Shown here: in pieces, positions 51,898 to 62,958 of the stretch | Position numbering within the stretch: position 1 is the first letter of the stretch | Layout of the letters: each line of letters starts with the position of its first letter | Source of the DNA: Limimaricola cinnabarinus LL-001 | GTDB taxonomy: Bacteria; Pseudomonadota; Alphaproteobacteria; Rhodobacterales; Rhodobacteraceae | Assembly (NCBI RefSeq): GCF_000466965.1 | Contig: NZ_BATB01000011.1 | Span: 1 to 64,000, forward strand | Length of the DNA: 64,000 nt | Reading direction: 5' to 3' | The notes under the pieces: model-generated | The model's input: the letters and a program-made list of their open reading frames with translations, nothing else | The model's database searches: none | Told to the model about the DNA's origin: nothing | Position numbers and translations under genes: made by a program

Positions 51898-53247
51898 TCA
51901 GCTGCCCCCACTACGCCTGCGCTTCTCGCGCAGCCCGGCAAAGAACTCCACCCGCTTGCGCAGCTCGCGCTCATGGCCGCGATCGACGGGGGTGTAATAG
52001 ACCGGCCGCTTCATCGTCTCGGGGAAGTAGTTCTGCCCCGAGAACGCGTCCTCGGCATCGTGATCGTAATCATAGCCCTTGCCGTAACCCTGTTCCTTCA
52101 TCAACCGGGTCGGGGCATTGAGGATGTGCTTGGGCGGCGGCTCGGAGCCGGTCTTGCGCGCCTCGGCCATCGCCGCCTTGAAGGCGGCGTATCCGGCGTT
52201 GGATTTCGGCGCGAGGGCGAGATAGGTCACGGCCTGCCCCAGCGCCAACTCGCCTTCGGGCGAGCCGAGCCGCTCATAGGTTTCCCATGCATGAAGGCAG
52301 ATCGTCTGCGCCTGCGGATCGGCCAGCCCGATATCCTCGACCGCCATGCGGGTGATGCGCCGCGCGAGGTAGCGCGGGTCCTCGCCACCGGTCAGCATCC
52401 GCGCCAGCCAATAGAGCGCCGCGTCCGGATCCGAGCCGCGGACCGATTTGTGCAGGGCCGAGATGAGGTTGTAATGCTCGTCGCCGGACTTGTCGTATTT
52501 GGCCACCCGCTTCATCAGCCGCGATGTCAGCGCCTCGACCCCGAGCCGGGTGTCGGTCTTCCACGCCGTCACCTGCTCGATCAGGTTCAAGAGCGCCCGC
52601 CCGTCGCCATCGGCCATCTCCAGAAGCGCCTCACGCGCCGCCCCATCGAGGGGCAAGGCCCGGCCCAGCTCCTTCTCGGCGCGCTGGGCCAGACGTTCGA
52701 GATCGGCGAGGTCGAGCCGGGTCAGCACCAGCACCTGCGCCCGGCTCAGAAGCGCGGCGTTGAGCTCGAAGGAGGGATTCTCGGTCGTGGCCCCGACGAG
52801 AAGGATCGTGCCGTCCTCCATATGTGGCAGGAAACCGTCCTGCTGCGCCTTGTTGAAGCGGTGGATCTCGTCGACAAAAAGAAGGGTGGCACGCCCCTGC
52901 CCGCGCCTGAGCTTGGCGGCCTCGAACACCTTCTTGAGGTCCGCGACCCCGGTGAAGATCGCGCTGACCTGCACGAAGGCCAGATCCGACGCATCGGCCA
53001 GCAGCCGCGCGATGGTGGTCTTGCCGACGCCGGGCGGTCCCCACAGTATCAGCGATGACAGCGATCCCGCCGCCAGCATCGCGCCGAGCGGGGCCTCGGG
53101 GCCCAGCACCTGCTCCTGACCGATCACCTCGCCTAGCACCTTGGGCCGCAGCCGGTCGGCCAGCGGCCGGTGCGCGGCCTCGGGCACCGTGCCGCGGCGC
53201 GGAGGTTGGACGGGCGTGTCGGGAAAATTGTCGAACAGATCAGCCAT
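51898..53247 (-). CDS. rarA: Replication-associated recombination AAA ATPase
   Basis: This 449-residue RarA/MgsA/WRNIP1-type ATPase has Walker A LWGPPGVGKTTIARLL near 70, Walker B LLFVDEIHRFNK near 122, the sensor GATTENPSFELN and a C-terminal tetramerisation region with LPKHIL-like PPPKHILNAPTRLMK. It acts at stalled replication forks. The ATG giving MADLFDNFPD fits relatives; the larger same-strand frame upstream has no similarity. Confidence 0.94.
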   Translation of the reverse strand: MADLFDNFPDTPVQPPRRGTVPEAAHRPLADRLRPKVLGEVIGQEQVLGPEAPLGAMLAAGSLSSLILWGPPGVGKTTIARLLADASDLAFVQVSAIFTGVADLKKVFEAAKLRRGQGRATLLFVDEIHRFNKAQQDGFLPHMEDGTILLVGATTENPSFELNAALLSRAQVLVLTRLDLADLERLAQRAEKELGRALPLDGAAREALLEMADGDGRALLNLIEQVTAWKTDTRLGVEALTSRLMKRVAKYDKSGDEHYNLISALHKSVRGSDPDAALYWLARMLTGGEDPRYLARRITRMAVEDIGLADPQAQTICLHAWETYERLGSPEGELALGQAVTYLALAPKSNAGYAAFKAAMAEARKTGSEPPPKHILNAPTRLMKEQGYGKGYDYDHDAEDAFSGQNYFPETMKRPVYYTPVDRGHERELRKRVEFFAGLREKRRRSGGS

Positions 53248-53354
53248 GCCCCCAAATCTAGTGCAGCTGTGGATAACTGCCAAGGGATTTGGTATTGCTG
53301 CCGAAATATGGGGGCCGGTCGGGCGGAGCGTCCCGTAGAGGCCCCGGGCGCGGA

Positions 53355-53966
53355 TCAGAGCAGCCGGTAGTTCCGAGCGCGTTGGATCGCTTCGGCGGTG
53401 GTGCGGGCCAGCAACGTGGTGCGTGCCGAAGCCAACCGCGCCTTGAGCGCGCTTTCCGAGATACCGAGGCGGGCCGCCGCGGCAGTGTGGCGATCGCCGT
53501 TGGCGATGCATTGCAGCGCCTCGATCTGCGCCTTGGTAAGGGCGCGCGGCGGCTCCGTGATCTCGTGCAGATGTTCGATCACCGCGGCGAAGCTGGCGAT
53601 CTCCTCGTCGGCAAACTCGCGGTCGGGGCGGCAGGCCGAGGCGATGGTGCGCGATTTGACGGGACCGCAGGCCACCGAGAAGCCGTAATTCATCCCGAAC
53701 TCGCGCGCCTGCCCGAAGATGTCGAAAGGATCGGGGATCTCGATGTCGCTCCAGCGACAGGTGCCGGTGGTGCTGAAGCCCCATGCGATGATCGGATCGC
53801 GCAGCGCGTAGGCCTCCTCGGTGTAGCGTTCCGTCCAGCCCTCGGGAAAGGTCTCATGGCTCATCAGCGGCAGGGCGAAACGGATGTGCAGCGCGAAGAA
53901 GAACCCATCCGGCGCGAGAGTGGCGAGCTGGCGAATATGCAGGTCGATACCGGCTCCGAGGGACAT
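53355..53966 (-). CDS. LuxR-family autoinducer-binding-type regulator (solo)
   Basis: This 203-residue protein has an N-terminal autoinducer-binding-type domain with the Trp, Tyr and Asp-Pro of the ligand pocket (WTERYTEEAYALRDPII), RWSDIEIPDPF, and a C-terminal helix-turn-helix LTKAQIEALQCIANGDRHTA with ARLGISESALKARL. The usual Glu-Ile-Ala of the first recognition helix reads AAA. No luxI gene lies in this window, so it may sense external or distant signals. An AGGAG ribosome-binding site precedes the ATG. Confidence 0.87.
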   Translation of the reverse strand: MSLGAGIDLHIRQLATLAPDGFFFALHIRFALPLMSHETFPEGWTERYTEEAYALRDPIIAWGFSTTGTCRWSDIEIPDPFDIFGQAREFGMNYGFSVACGPVKSRTIASACRPDREFADEEIASFAAVIEHLHEITEPPRALTKAQIEALQCIANGDRHTAAAARLGISESALKARLASARTTLLARTTAEAIQRARNYRLL

Positions 53967-54064
53967 GGCGTCTTCACTCCTGAAAGGATGCTACATATCC
54001 TTCCTTCTAGGCAGACCGCCGGTGCCCTCCCAAGGCATAAGTCATTGACGTTACGACATTAACC

Positions 54065-54094
54065 AAAAACGCCCCACCCTTTCGGGGTGGAGCG
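54065..54094 (-). terminator. Terminator of the ribosomal alpha operon
   Basis: On the - strand a stem of ten positions with one mismatch (CGCTCCACCC / GGGTGGGGCG, loop CGAAA) runs into TTTTT, 37 bases after rplQ. This is a classic intrinsic terminator for the whole ribosomal unit. Confidence 0.92.
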
Positions 54095-54130
54095 CTACGC
54101 TTAGGGATCGGGTCCCTATCACTCTGCCGA

Positions 54131-54550
54131 TCACTCGGCGGCGGCGTCTTCCGCTTCGAGTCGGGCGCGGTCGGCGGCACCCTTGGCATCGACGTCGCGG
54201 TCGACGAACTCGATGATCGCCATCGGCGCCATGTCGCCGTAGCGGAAGCCGGCCTTCAGAACGCGGACATAGCCACCCTGACGCTCGGCGTAGCGCGGCC
54301 CGAGGATGTCGAACAGCTTGGCGACATAGGCGTCCTGCTTGAGCTGGGACGCGGCCTGACGGCGGGCGTGCAGGTCGCCGCGCTTGCCAAGGGTCACAAG
54401 CTTCTCGATCACGCGGCGCAGGTCTTTCGCCTTGGGCAGCGTGGTCTTGATCTGCTCGTGCTCGATCAACGAGCCGGCGAGGTTCGCGAACATCGCCTTG
54501 CGATGCTCGTGGGTACGGTTCAGGCGGCGATAGCCACTTCCATGACGCAT
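54131..54550 (-). CDS. rplQ: 50S ribosomal protein L17
   Basis: This 139-residue protein begins [20 protein letters not shown] and contains [19 protein letters not shown], the diagnostic N-terminal half of L17. The C-terminus is acidic and longer than in E. coli, as in other alphaproteobacteria. It is the last gene of the operon. Confidence 0.97.
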   Translation of the reverse strand: MRHGSGYRRLNRTHEHRKAMFANLAGSLIEHEQIKTTLPKAKDLRRVIEKLVTLGKRGDLHARRQAASQLKQDAYVAKLFDILGPRYAERQGGYVRVLKAGFRYGDMAPMAIIEFVDRDVDAKGAADRARLEAEDAAAE

Positions 54551-54633
54551 TGGGTGTCTCCTATAGCGTTTTGCTTTGTCCGGCGACCGATGCGTGTCGA
54601 TCGCTCTCCTTGGGGCGGGATGCCCGGGTCGTG

Positions 54634-54657
54634 CTGGGGGCGGTCACCCGCCCCCAG
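54634..54657 (-). other. Stem-loop between rpoA and rplQ
   Basis: CTGGGGGCGG and CCGCCCCCAG form a perfect 10-bp stem with loop TCAC, just after the true rpoA stop. There is no T-run, so it may be a processing or stability element. Confidence 0.65.
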
Positions 54658-54663
54658 TGAAAC

Positions 54664-55679
54664 TCAGAACTGGTCTTCGAACTTCTTGGCCAGGTCTTCG
54701 ATGTTGTCCGGCGGCCAATCCTCGACGTCCATGCCGAGATGCAGGCCCATGCCCGACAGCACTTCCTTGATCTCGTTGAGCGACTTGCGGCCGAAGTTCG
54801 GGGTGCGGAGCATCTCGCTTCGGTCTTCTGGATCAGGTCGCCGATATAGACGATGTTGTCGTTCTTCAGGCAGTTCGCCGAGCGGACCGAAAGCTCGAGC
54901 TCGTCGACCTTCTTCAGCAGCAGCGGGTTGAACTCGAGCCCGTCGTCGAGCGCGCCGGCCGAGGCCGATTCCGGCTCGTCGAAGTTCACGAAGATCGACA
55001 GCTGGTCCTGCAGGATGCGCGCGGCATAGGCCACGGCGTCATCGGGCGTGAGCGAACCGTCGGTCTCGACCTTCATGGTCAGCTTGTCATAGTCGAGCAC
55101 CTGACCCTCGCGGGTCGGCTGCACGTCGTAGGACACCTTCTTGACCGGCGAGTAGATGGCATCGATGGCGATCATGCCGATCGGCGCATCCTCGGGCTTG
55201 TTGCGGTCGGCCGCGACATAGCCTTTGCCGGTGTTGACGGTCAGCTCCATGTAGAGATTGGCGCCATCGTCGAGGTGGCAGATCACGTGATCCTTGTTCA
55301 GGATCTCGATGCCCGCGGTCTCGGAGATGTCACCGGCGGTGACGACGCCGGGGCCGGTCGCCTGCACGGAGAGGCGCTTGGGGCCTTCGACTTCCATGCG
55401 GATGGCCACGCCCTTGAGGTTCAGCACCACGTCGGTCACGTCCTCGCGGACACCGGCGATCGAGGAGAACTCGTGCAGCACGTTGTCGATCTGGACGGAG
55501 GTGATGGCCGCACCCTGAAGCGACGACATCAGCACGCGGCGCAGCGCGTTGCCGAGCGTCAGGCCGAAGCCACGCTCGAGCGGCTCGGCGACCACGGTCG
55601 CCTGACGCGACGGATCGTTGCCCGGCTTGACGTCGAGCTGCGTCGGCTTGATCAGCTCGGCCCAATTCTTGTGGATCAT
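54664..55679 (-). CDS. rpoA: RNA polymerase subunit alpha, frame broken once
   Basis: The N-terminal domain ([40 protein letters not shown]) and most of the protein are intact up to GDLIQKTEA. There the frame breaks at about 54817, where GCCGAG has become GCGAG. The other frame supplies the C-terminal domain with [20 protein letters not shown] and [15 protein letters not shown]. Adding one base gives exactly 338 residues, the usual length. RpoA is essential and single copy, so this must be an error in the sequence. It follows rpsK after a stem-loop. Confidence 0.95.
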
Positions 55680-55747
55680 GCGTCCCTCCATTCCTGTCCG
55701 TGCTCCATGGTCCCGAAGAGCCGGACGCCCGAGGTTTCAAAATGACG

Positions 55748-55781
55748 GTTCGGGGCCGCGCAGCAAGGCGCGGCCCCGAAC
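55748..55781 (-). other. Strong stem-loop between rpsK and rpoA
   Basis: GTTCGGGGCCGCGC and GCGCGGCCCCGAAC form a perfect 14-bp stem with loop AGCAAG, 14 bases after the rpsK stop. No T-run follows. It may attenuate, or protect the upstream message. Confidence 0.75.
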
Positions 55782-55794
55782 AGGTAGTATAGAC

Positions 55795-56187
55795 TCAGAC
55801 GCGGCGGCGCTTGGGCGGACGGCAGCCGTTATGGGCCATCGGCGTCACGTCGCGGATCGAGGTGATGTTGAAGCCGACGGCGGCCAGAGCGCGCAGCGCG
55901 CTCTCGCGGCCCGAACCGGGACCCTGCACTTCGACTTCGAGCGTCTTCACGCCATGTTCCTGTGCCTTGCGGCCCGCGTCTTCGGCGGCCAGCTGAGCGG
56001 CGTAGGGGGTCGACTTGCGCGACCCCTTGAAGCCCATGGTGCCGGCGGACGACCAGGAGATCGCGTTGCCCTGCACATCCGAGATCAGGATCTTGGTGTT
56101 GTTGAACGAGGAGTTCACATGCGCCACGCCTGCGGCGATGTTCTTGGAGACCTTCTTCTTGCCTCCGCGACGGGTATCACGTGCCAT
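55795..56187 (-). CDS. rpsK: 30S ribosomal protein S11
   Basis: This 130-residue protein begins [20 protein letters not shown], contains [20 protein letters not shown] and ends [12 protein letters not shown], as S11 does. It forms part of the 30S platform. The gap to rpsM is 12 bases. Confidence 0.98.
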   Translation of the reverse strand: MARDTRRGGKKKVSKNIAAGVAHVNSSFNNTKILISDVQGNAISWSSAGTMGFKGSRKSTPYAAQLAAEDAGRKAQEHGVKTLEVEVQGPGSGRESALRALAAVGFNITSIRDVTPMAHNGCRPPKRRRV

Positions 56188-56199
56188 TGATGCGTCCCC

Positions 56200-56568
56200 T
56201 TATTTCTTCTTGCCGGCAATGGCCTTTGCGGGGCCTTTGCGGGTGCGAGCGTTGGTGTGGGTACGCTGGCCGCGGACCGGCAGGTTGCGACGGTGGCGCA
56301 GGCCACGGTAGCAGCCGAGGTCCATCAGGCGCTTGACGTTCATCGTGGCCTCGCGACGCAGGTCGCCTTCCACGGTGAGGTTGGCGTCGATGTGCTCGCG
56401 GATGGCCAGAACTTCGGCGTCCGACAGGTCGTTGACCCTGCGGGTCACGTCGATTCCGACGGCTTCGCAGATCTGGCGGGCGGTCGTGTCACCGATACCG
56501 GTGATGTAGGTGAGGGCGATCGGAACCCGCTTAGCGGTCGGGATGTTCACGCCGGCAATACGTGCCAC
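56200..56568 (-). CDS. rpsM: 30S ribosomal protein S13
   Basis: This 122-residue protein begins [20 protein letters not shown] and shows [20 protein letters not shown] near the end, both typical of S13. It sits at the head of the 30S subunit. No rpmJ precedes it, as is common in alphaproteobacteria. Confidence 0.98.
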   Translation of the reverse strand: MARIAGVNIPTAKRVPIALTYITGIGDTTARQICEAVGIDVTRRVNDLSDAEVLAIREHIDANLTVEGDLRREATMNVKRLMDLGCYRGLRHRRNLPVRGQRTHTNARTRKGPAKAIAGKKK

Positions 56569-56588
56569 GTTTAGCGTCCTTTCGTTGC

Positions 56589-56614
56589 GGCTCCGTGATA
56601 CCGGAGCCTTTTTT
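56589..56614 (+). terminator. Terminator-like hairpin facing against the ribosomal operon
   Basis: GGCTCCG and CGGAGCC pair around loop TGATAC and are followed on the + strand by TTTTTT. It stands upstream of rpsM, so it would end antisense (+ strand) transcription; on the sense strand it is a hairpin without T-run. Confidence 0.55.
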
Positions 56615-56778
56615 CACAACTGAGGCCCGGACGAACCGGGCCGCATCCTGCGAGGTGATCCGCGCATGGCCGGGGGCGACCCGTTAACCTGCGCGAAATG
56701 ATTCCCTTTCGGGATGGGGCTGTCTATGGGCTGGCGGGCAGCGGGTCAAGCCCCCCGCCCGCGACCTCGACAGAGCTG

Positions 56779-57443
56779 TCAGGCGTCCTGGGTCTGCGCG
56801 CCCAGAAGCCCCGCGATCTCGGCCGAGACTGCCTCGATCGCGGCGAGGCCGTCGACGCTCTCGAGCTGGCCCTTGGCGTGGTAATAGCCGATCAGCGGCG
56901 AGGTCTGCTTGTAATAGGCGAGCAGCCGCGTGCGCAGCGCGTCCTCGTTGTCGTCGGCCCGGCGCTTGATCTCGGTCGAGCCGCAATTGGCGCATTCGCC
57001 GCTCGCGGGAACGGGCCGGGTCACGTCGTGATAGACCTCGCCGCAATTGGCGCAGGTCGACCGGCCGGTGATCCGTGCGACGAGCACCTCGTCATCGACC
57101 CGCATCTCGATCACGTGGTCGAGCATCTGGCCGAGTTCGGAGAGCAGCTCACCCAGCGCGTCGGCCTGCGCCAGCGTGCGCGGGAACCCGTCGAAGATGT
57201 AACCGCCCGACGCCTTGCCCGAGGTCAGCTTCTCGCGGATGAGGCCGATGACGATCTCGTCAGTCACCAGCTCGCCCCGGTCCATGACGGCAGCGACGCG
57301 TTTGCCCATCTCGGTGCCCGAGGAGCGGGCTTCGCGCAGCATGTCGCCGGTCGAGAGCTGGACCATGCCGCGCTCCTCGACCAGACGCTTGGCCTGCGTG
57401 CCCTTGCCCGCCCCCGGCGGCCCCAGAAGAATGATGTTCGTGG

Positions 57444-57447
<4 letters not shown>
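56779..57447 (-). CDS. adk: Adenylate kinase (long, zinc-lid form)
   Basis: This 222-residue enzyme interconverts AMP, ADP and ATP. It has the P-loop [16 protein letters not shown] and [15 protein letters not shown]. Its long LID domain has four cysteines in two pairs ([10 protein letters not shown] and [10 protein letters not shown]), so it should bind zinc. Its ATG overlaps the secY stop by four bases. Confidence 0.97.
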
Positions 57448-58817
<1,370 letters not shown>

Positions 58818-58839
58818 CGGGGCTCTCTATGTCATGTCA

Positions 58840-58874
58840 GCGCCGCCGGACCGGGGTCTTCCGGTCGGCGGCGC
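58840..58874 (-). other. Stem-loop between rplO and secY
   Basis: GCGCCGCCG-GACCGG pairs with CCGGTCGGCGGCGC, a 14-bp stem with one bulged G and loop GGTCTT. It stands between the rplO stop and the secY start. No T-run follows. Confidence 0.7.
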
Positions 58875-58924
58875 GGGAACAGTCGGTGACGGGGCTGGGG
58901 AGCGCAAGACCCCCCGGCCACCGA

Positions 58925-59401
58925 TTATTCGGCGGCGGCCGCCGGTGCGGTGAGGGTGAGCTTGCCGCCCGCCTTCTCGACCGCCTCGATCGCGCCCTTG
59001 GACGCGCCGGTCACGGCGAGGTTGGCCTTGGAGGTGAACTCGCCCTTGGACAGAACGCGGATGCCGTCGCGCTTGCGGCGCACCAGGCCTGACGCGATCA
59101 GCGCATCCTCGGTGATGTCCTGACCGGCGTCGATCTTGCCCGCATCGATGAACTTCTGGATCAGGCCCAGGTTGACGACGGCGTATTCGCGGCGGTTCGG
59201 CTTGTTGAAGCCGCGCTTGGGCAGACGCTGGTAGAGCGGCATCTGGCCGCCCTCGTAGCCCTTGATGGCCACGCCCGAACGGGACTTCTGACCCTTGATG
59301 CCGCGGCCACCCATTTTACCGGTGCCCGAGCCCGGGCCACGGCCGACGCGCTTGGGTTTCTTGGTGGCGCCCGGATTGTCGCGCAGTTCGTTGAGTTTCA
59401 T
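58925..59401 (-). CDS. rplO: 50S ribosomal protein L15
   Basis: This 158-residue protein begins [20 protein letters not shown] and contains [20 protein letters not shown], the Gly-rich N-terminal arm of L15. The C-terminus is Ala-rich. Unlike the tight junctions upstream, it is separated from rpmD by a 272-base gap. Confidence 0.97.
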   Translation of the reverse strand: MKLNELRDNPGATKKPKRVGRGPGSGTGKMGGRGIKGQKSRSGVAIKGYEGGQMPLYQRLPKRGFNKPNRREYAVVNLGLIQKFIDAGKIDAGQDITEDALIASGLVRRKRDGIRVLSKGEFTSKANLAVTGASKGAIEAVEKAGGKLTLTAPAAAAE

Positions 59402-59620
59402 GTCGCTTCTCCTTTGCCGGAACTGCCCCCCAGCGACGGAACGGGCAAACGCGGCTTCATTGAATGGATTCGGACCCCTCGAAAGGGCCACCGGCGGCGT
59501 ATACGATCCTCGCGCCGCGCATGCAAGCCGTGCGGGACAGGCGAAGGCCGGACCTCCGCCCCGCTCCGGTCGCTTCCTGCTGCTTCCGCTTCTTGGCGGC
59601 GATGCCCAAAGGCATGCGAA

Positions 59621-59650
59621 AAGGGCGCCACGGTTTCCCGCGGCGCCCTT
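59621..59650 (-). terminator. Terminator-like hairpin in the 272-base rpmD-rplO gap
   Basis: AAGGGCGCCACGG and CCGCGGCGCCCTT form a 13-position stem with one mismatch and loop TTTC. On the - strand it is followed by TTCGC after an AAGG...CCTT base, so only a very short T-run exists. It lies 23 bases after the rpmD stop and might attenuate transcription. The rest of the gap (59402-59620) shows no gene I can support. Confidence 0.55.
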
Positions 59651-59673
59651 CCTGTTCGCGCTGAGCCGGCGGC

Positions 59674-59859
59674 TCAGGCCTTTTCTTCGATGATCTGCAC
59701 GAGGTGCGGGATCGAGTTCACCATGCCGCGCACCGAGGGGGTGTCCTCGAGCTCGCGGGTGCGGTGCATCTTGTTGAGCCCGAGGCCCTTCAGCGTGGCA
59801 CGCTGAACGGCGGGGCGACGGATCGGCGAGCCGATCTGCTTGACGACGATGGTTGCCAT
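59674..59859 (-). CDS. rpmD: 50S ribosomal protein L30
   Basis: This 61-residue protein begins [20 protein letters not shown] and shows [20 protein letters not shown], the L30 signature. It follows rpsE after 11 bases. Confidence 0.97.
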   Translation of the reverse strand: MATIVVKQIGSPIRRPAVQRATLKGLGLNKMHRTRELEDTPSVRGMVNSIPHLVQIIEEKA

Positions 59860-59870
59860 GTCCGCTCTCC

Positions 59871-60428
59871 TCAGGCTTCGGCGACTTCGGCGCCGGCCTC
59901 TTCGGGCTTGCGCAGAATGTCGGCGACCTTCTTGCCGCGACGCTGGGCGACCGCACGCGGCGACTGCTCGGCGCGGAGGCCGTCCAGCGTCGCGCGGATC
60001 ATGTTGTACGGGTTCTGCGAGCCGAGCGACTTGGACACGACGTCCTGAAGCCCGAGCATCTCGAACACCGCACGCATCGGGCCGCCGGCGATGATGCCGG
60101 TACCCGCGGGTGCCGCCCGCATGACGACACGGCCGGCGCCGTGGCGGCCTTCCATGTCGTGGTGCAGGGTCCGACCCTCGCGCAGCGGCACGCGGATCAG
60201 GTTGCGGCGCGCCTGCTCGGTGGCCTTGCGGATGGCCTCGGGGACCTCCTTGGCCTTGCCCTTGCCGAAGCCGACACGGCCCTTCTGGTCACCGACGACG
60301 ACGAGCGCCGCGAAGCCGAAGCGCTTGCCGCCCTTGACCGTCTTGGAGACCCGGTTGATCGCCACGAGACGATCGGCGAATTCCGGGTTCTCATCGCGGT
60401 CGCGGCGACGGTTGTCACGTTCTGCCAT
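59871..60428 (-). CDS. rpsE: 30S ribosomal protein S5
   Basis: This 185-residue protein has the S5 double-stranded RNA-binding domain with [20 protein letters not shown] and the C-terminal domain with [20 protein letters not shown]. It contributes to translational accuracy. The spacer to rplR is 11 bases. Confidence 0.98.
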   Translation of the reverse strand: MAERDNRRRDRDENPEFADRLVAINRVSKTVKGGKRFGFAALVVVGDQKGRVGFGKGKAKEVPEAIRKATEQARRNLIRVPLREGRTLHHDMEGRHGAGRVVMRAAPAGTGIIAGGPMRAVFEMLGLQDVVSKSLGSQNPYNMIRATLDGLRAEQSPRAVAQRRGKKVADILRKPEEAGAEVAEA

Positions 60429-60439
60429 GTTACGTCTCC

Positions 60440-60799
60440 TCAGATCTTCAGGCCGGCGTCACGGGCCGCGTCAGCGAGCGCCTTGACCTTGCCGTGGAAC
60501 AGGAAGCCGCCGCGGTCGAAATAGGCTTCGGACACGCCGGCCGCCTTCGCACGCTCTGCGATCGCCGCACCGACCTTCGCGGCCGCCTCGACGTTGTTCT
60601 TCCCGATGATGCCCAGATCCTTCTCCAAAGAGGAGGCCGAGGCGAGAGTGACGCCGTTCACGTCGTCGATCAGCTGGACGCTGATGTTCTTGTTGCTGCG
60701 GTGCACGGAGAGACGCGGACGCCCCGCGTTCACCTTGCGCAGCTTGCTCCGGACGCGCTGACGGCGCTTCAGGAACAGATCCCGTTTGCTGTTTGCCAT
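60440..60799 (-). CDS. rplR: 50S ribosomal protein L18
   Basis: This 119-residue protein binds 5S rRNA. It begins [20 protein letters not shown] and ends [18 protein letters not shown], with [20 protein letters not shown] between, all typical of L18. Confidence 0.98.
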   Translation of the reverse strand: MANSKRDLFLKRRQRVRSKLRKVNAGRPRLSVHRSNKNISVQLIDDVNGVTLASASSLEKDLGIIGKNNVEAAAKVGAAIAERAKAAGVSEAYFDRGGFLFHGKVKALADAARDAGLKI

Positions 60800-60811
60800 T
60801 TTTTCGCGTCC

Positions 60812-61345
60812 TTACTTCTTCTTGCCTTCCTTGCGGAAGATGAACTCGCCTTTGTAGCGGATGCCCTTGCCCTTGTAGGGCTCGGGAGCGCGCCACTCGC
60901 GAATGTTCGCCGCAACCTGTCCAACCTGCTGCTGGTCGATGCCTTCGACCACGATCTCGGTCTGCTTGGGCGCCGTGACCGTGACGCCCTGCGGCACCTC
61001 GAAGTTCACGTCGTGGCTGTAGCCGAGCGCCAGCTTCAGGACATTGCCCTGCATCTGGGCACGGTAGCCCACGCCCTGGATCTCGAGCTCCTTCTTGAAG
61101 CCCTCCGAGACGCCGGTGACGAGGTTCTGCACCATCGAGCGGGACATGCCCCACTGCTGACGTGCGCGCTTGGACGTGCCGCGGGGCGTGATCGAGATCG
61201 CGCCATCCTCGAGCGTCAGCGTGACGTCGTCGGTGGCGGTGAAGCTGCGGGTGCCCTTGGGCCCCTTCACTTCGACCGACTGGCCCGACAGGTTGGCGGT
61301 CACGCCGCTGGGCAGAGCGACCGGGCGTTTACCGATACGAGACAT
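60812..61345 (-). CDS. rplF: 50S ribosomal protein L6
   Basis: This 177-residue protein has the two repeated L6 domains; it begins [20 protein letters not shown] and ends with [20 protein letters not shown] and a Lys-rich tail. It lies near the factor-binding site of the 50S subunit. Confidence 0.98.
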   Translation of the reverse strand: MSRIGKRPVALPSGVTANLSGQSVEVKGPKGTRSFTATDDVTLTLEDGAISITPRGTSKRARQQWGMSRSMVQNLVTGVSEGFKKELEIQGVGYRAQMQGNVLKLALGYSHDVNFEVPQGVTVTAPKQTEIVVEGIDQQQVGQVAANIREWRAPEPYKGKGIRYKGEFIFRKEGKKK

Positions 61346-61357
61346 TCCGGACCCTCC

Positions 61358-61750
61358 TTAGAATACGGTGCAAAGCACTTCGCCGCCGACATTGGCTGCG
61401 CGTGCATTTGCATCCGACATCACGCCGCGGGGCGTGGAGACGATCGAGACGCCGAGACCCTGGCGCGGAGCCGGGAGGTCGTTGACGCTCATATAAACGC
61501 GGCGACCGGGCTTGGAGACCCGCTTCAACTCACGGATCACCGGGGCGCCTTCGTAATAGCGCAGGCTGATCTCGAGAGCGGGGTGCCCGTCCTTGCCGGT
61601 GGTCGACTCGTAGCCACGGATGTAGCCTTCGTCGGCGAGGACATCGAGCACCCAGCCGCGCAGCTTGGAGGCGGGGGTGATGACGGTGGACTTGTGACGC
61701 ATCTGCGCGTTGCGGATGCGGGTCAGCATATCACCGATGGGATCGTTCAT
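61358..61750 (-). CDS. rpsH: 30S ribosomal protein S8
   Basis: This 130-residue protein begins [20 protein letters not shown] and contains [20 protein letters not shown] and [20 protein letters not shown], the S8 signature. In E. coli S8 represses its operon by binding near the rplE start; I did not identify such a site here. Confidence 0.98.
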   Translation of the reverse strand: MNDPIGDMLTRIRNAQMRHKSTVITPASKLRGWVLDVLADEGYIRGYESTTGKDGHPALEISLRYYEGAPVIRELKRVSKPGRRVYMSVNDLPAPRQGLGVSIVSTPRGVMSDANARAANVGGEVLCTVF

Positions 61751-61763
61751 CTGTGGACCCTCC

Positions 61764-62069
61764 TTACCAGCTCGACTTGACCATGCCGGGGATTTCCCCG
61801 TTCGAGCCGAGCTCGCGCAGCATGATCCGGCTGAGTTTCAGCTTGCGATAGTAGGCGTGCGGACGCCCCGTCAGCTGGCAGCGGTTGTGAAGACGGGTGG
61901 GCGAGCTGTTGCGCGGCAGTTGCGCGAGCTTCAGGTTCGCCTTGAAGCGCTCTTCCACGGGCTTGTCTTTATCGTTCGCGATCGCCTTGAGCTCGGCGCG
62001 CTTGGCGGCATACTGCGCCACCAGACGCTCGCGCTTCTTCTCGCGTTCGATCATGGATTTCTTGGCCAT
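61764..62069 (-). CDS. rpsN: 30S ribosomal protein S14 (zinc-independent form)
   Basis: This 101-residue protein is the long form without the CxxC zinc pairs; only one Cys ([10 protein letters not shown]) is left. It begins [20 protein letters not shown] and contains [20 protein letters not shown]. The long form is usual in alphaproteobacteria. Confidence 0.98.
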   Translation of the reverse strand: MAKKSMIEREKKRERLVAQYAAKRAELKAIANDKDKPVEERFKANLKLAQLPRNSSPTRLHNRCQLTGRPHAYYRKLKLSRIMLRELGSNGEIPGMVKSSW

Positions 62070-62090
62070 ATCTCTCTTTCCTCCCGCGGA

Positions 62091-62654
62091 TCAGCTGTTG
62101 AACGGCATGTTGAAATGCTTCAACAGCGCCTTCGCTTCCGCGTCGGTCTTCGCGGTGGTGCAGATGACGATGTCCATGCCCCAGACCTCGTCGACCTTGT
62201 CGAAGTTGATCTCCGGGAACACGATGTGCTCCTTGAGGCCCATGGCGTAGTTGCCACGGCCGTCGAAGCTCTTGCCGGGGACGCCACGGAAGTCGCGGAT
62301 CCGGGGCATCGCCACGGTGATCAGGCGGTCGAGGAATTCGTACATCCGGTCGCCGCGCAGCGTGACCTTGCTGCCGAGTGGCATGTCCTCGCGGACGCGG
62401 AAGCCGGCGATCGACTTCTTGGCCTTGGTGACGACGGCACGCTGACCGGCGATCGTCGAAAGATCGTCCTGGGCGGACTTGGCTTTCTTGGAATCGCGGA
62501 CGGCCTCGGCCCCGGCGCCGATGTTCAGGACGATCTTGTCCAGGCGCGGGATCTGCATGTCGTTCTTGTAACCGAACTCCTCGCGGAGTTTGGCCTTGAT
62601 CTCGTCGGCGAAGGACGCCTTGAGACGCGGGGTGTAGTTCGCGGTGTCGAGCAT
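62091..62654 (-). CDS. rplE: 50S ribosomal protein L5
   Basis: This 187-residue protein binds 5S rRNA. It contains [37 protein letters not shown] and [20 protein letters not shown]. Its ATG overlaps the true rplX stop as TGATG, which supports the frame correction in rplX. Confidence 0.97.
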   Translation of the reverse strand: MLDTANYTPRLKASFADEIKAKLREEFGYKNDMQIPRLDKIVLNIGAGAEAVRDSKKAKSAQDDLSTIAGQRAVVTKAKKSIAGFRVREDMPLGSKVTLRGDRMYEFLDRLITVAMPRIRDFRGVPGKSFDGRGNYAMGLKEHIVFPEINFDKVDEVWGMDIVICTTAKTDAEAKALLKHFNMPFNS

Positions 62655-62958
62655 CAGATCACGTCCCCGGTTGTCTTGGCAAAGCGGACCTTCTTGCCGT
62701 CTTCCTCGCGGAAGCCCACGCGGGCCGGTTTGCGTTGGCATCGACGATGGCCAGGTTCGACAGTTGGATCGGCATCGACTTGGGCTGGCGGCCGCCCTGG
62801 TCGGACTGGCTTTGCTTGACGTGACGAATGGCGACGTTGAGCCCTTCGACCACGGCCTTGCCGGCGGTGGGGTTGACCGAGAGGATCTCGCCGGTCTTGC
62901 CCTTGTCCTTGCCGGTCAGAACGACGACCTTGTCACCCTTGCGGAGTTTGGCAGCCAT
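62654..62958 (-). CDS. rplX: 50S ribosomal protein L24, frame broken once
   Basis: The protein reads [20 protein letters not shown] with the KOW-type motif, then the frame breaks at about 62734 after NLAIVDAN, where AACGGC has become AACGC. The other frame gives [20 protein letters not shown] and a stop that overlaps the rplE start. Repair gives 101 residues, the normal L24 length. L24 is normally a single-copy ribosomal protein, so a sequencing error is far more likely than a pseudogene. Confidence 0.94.
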
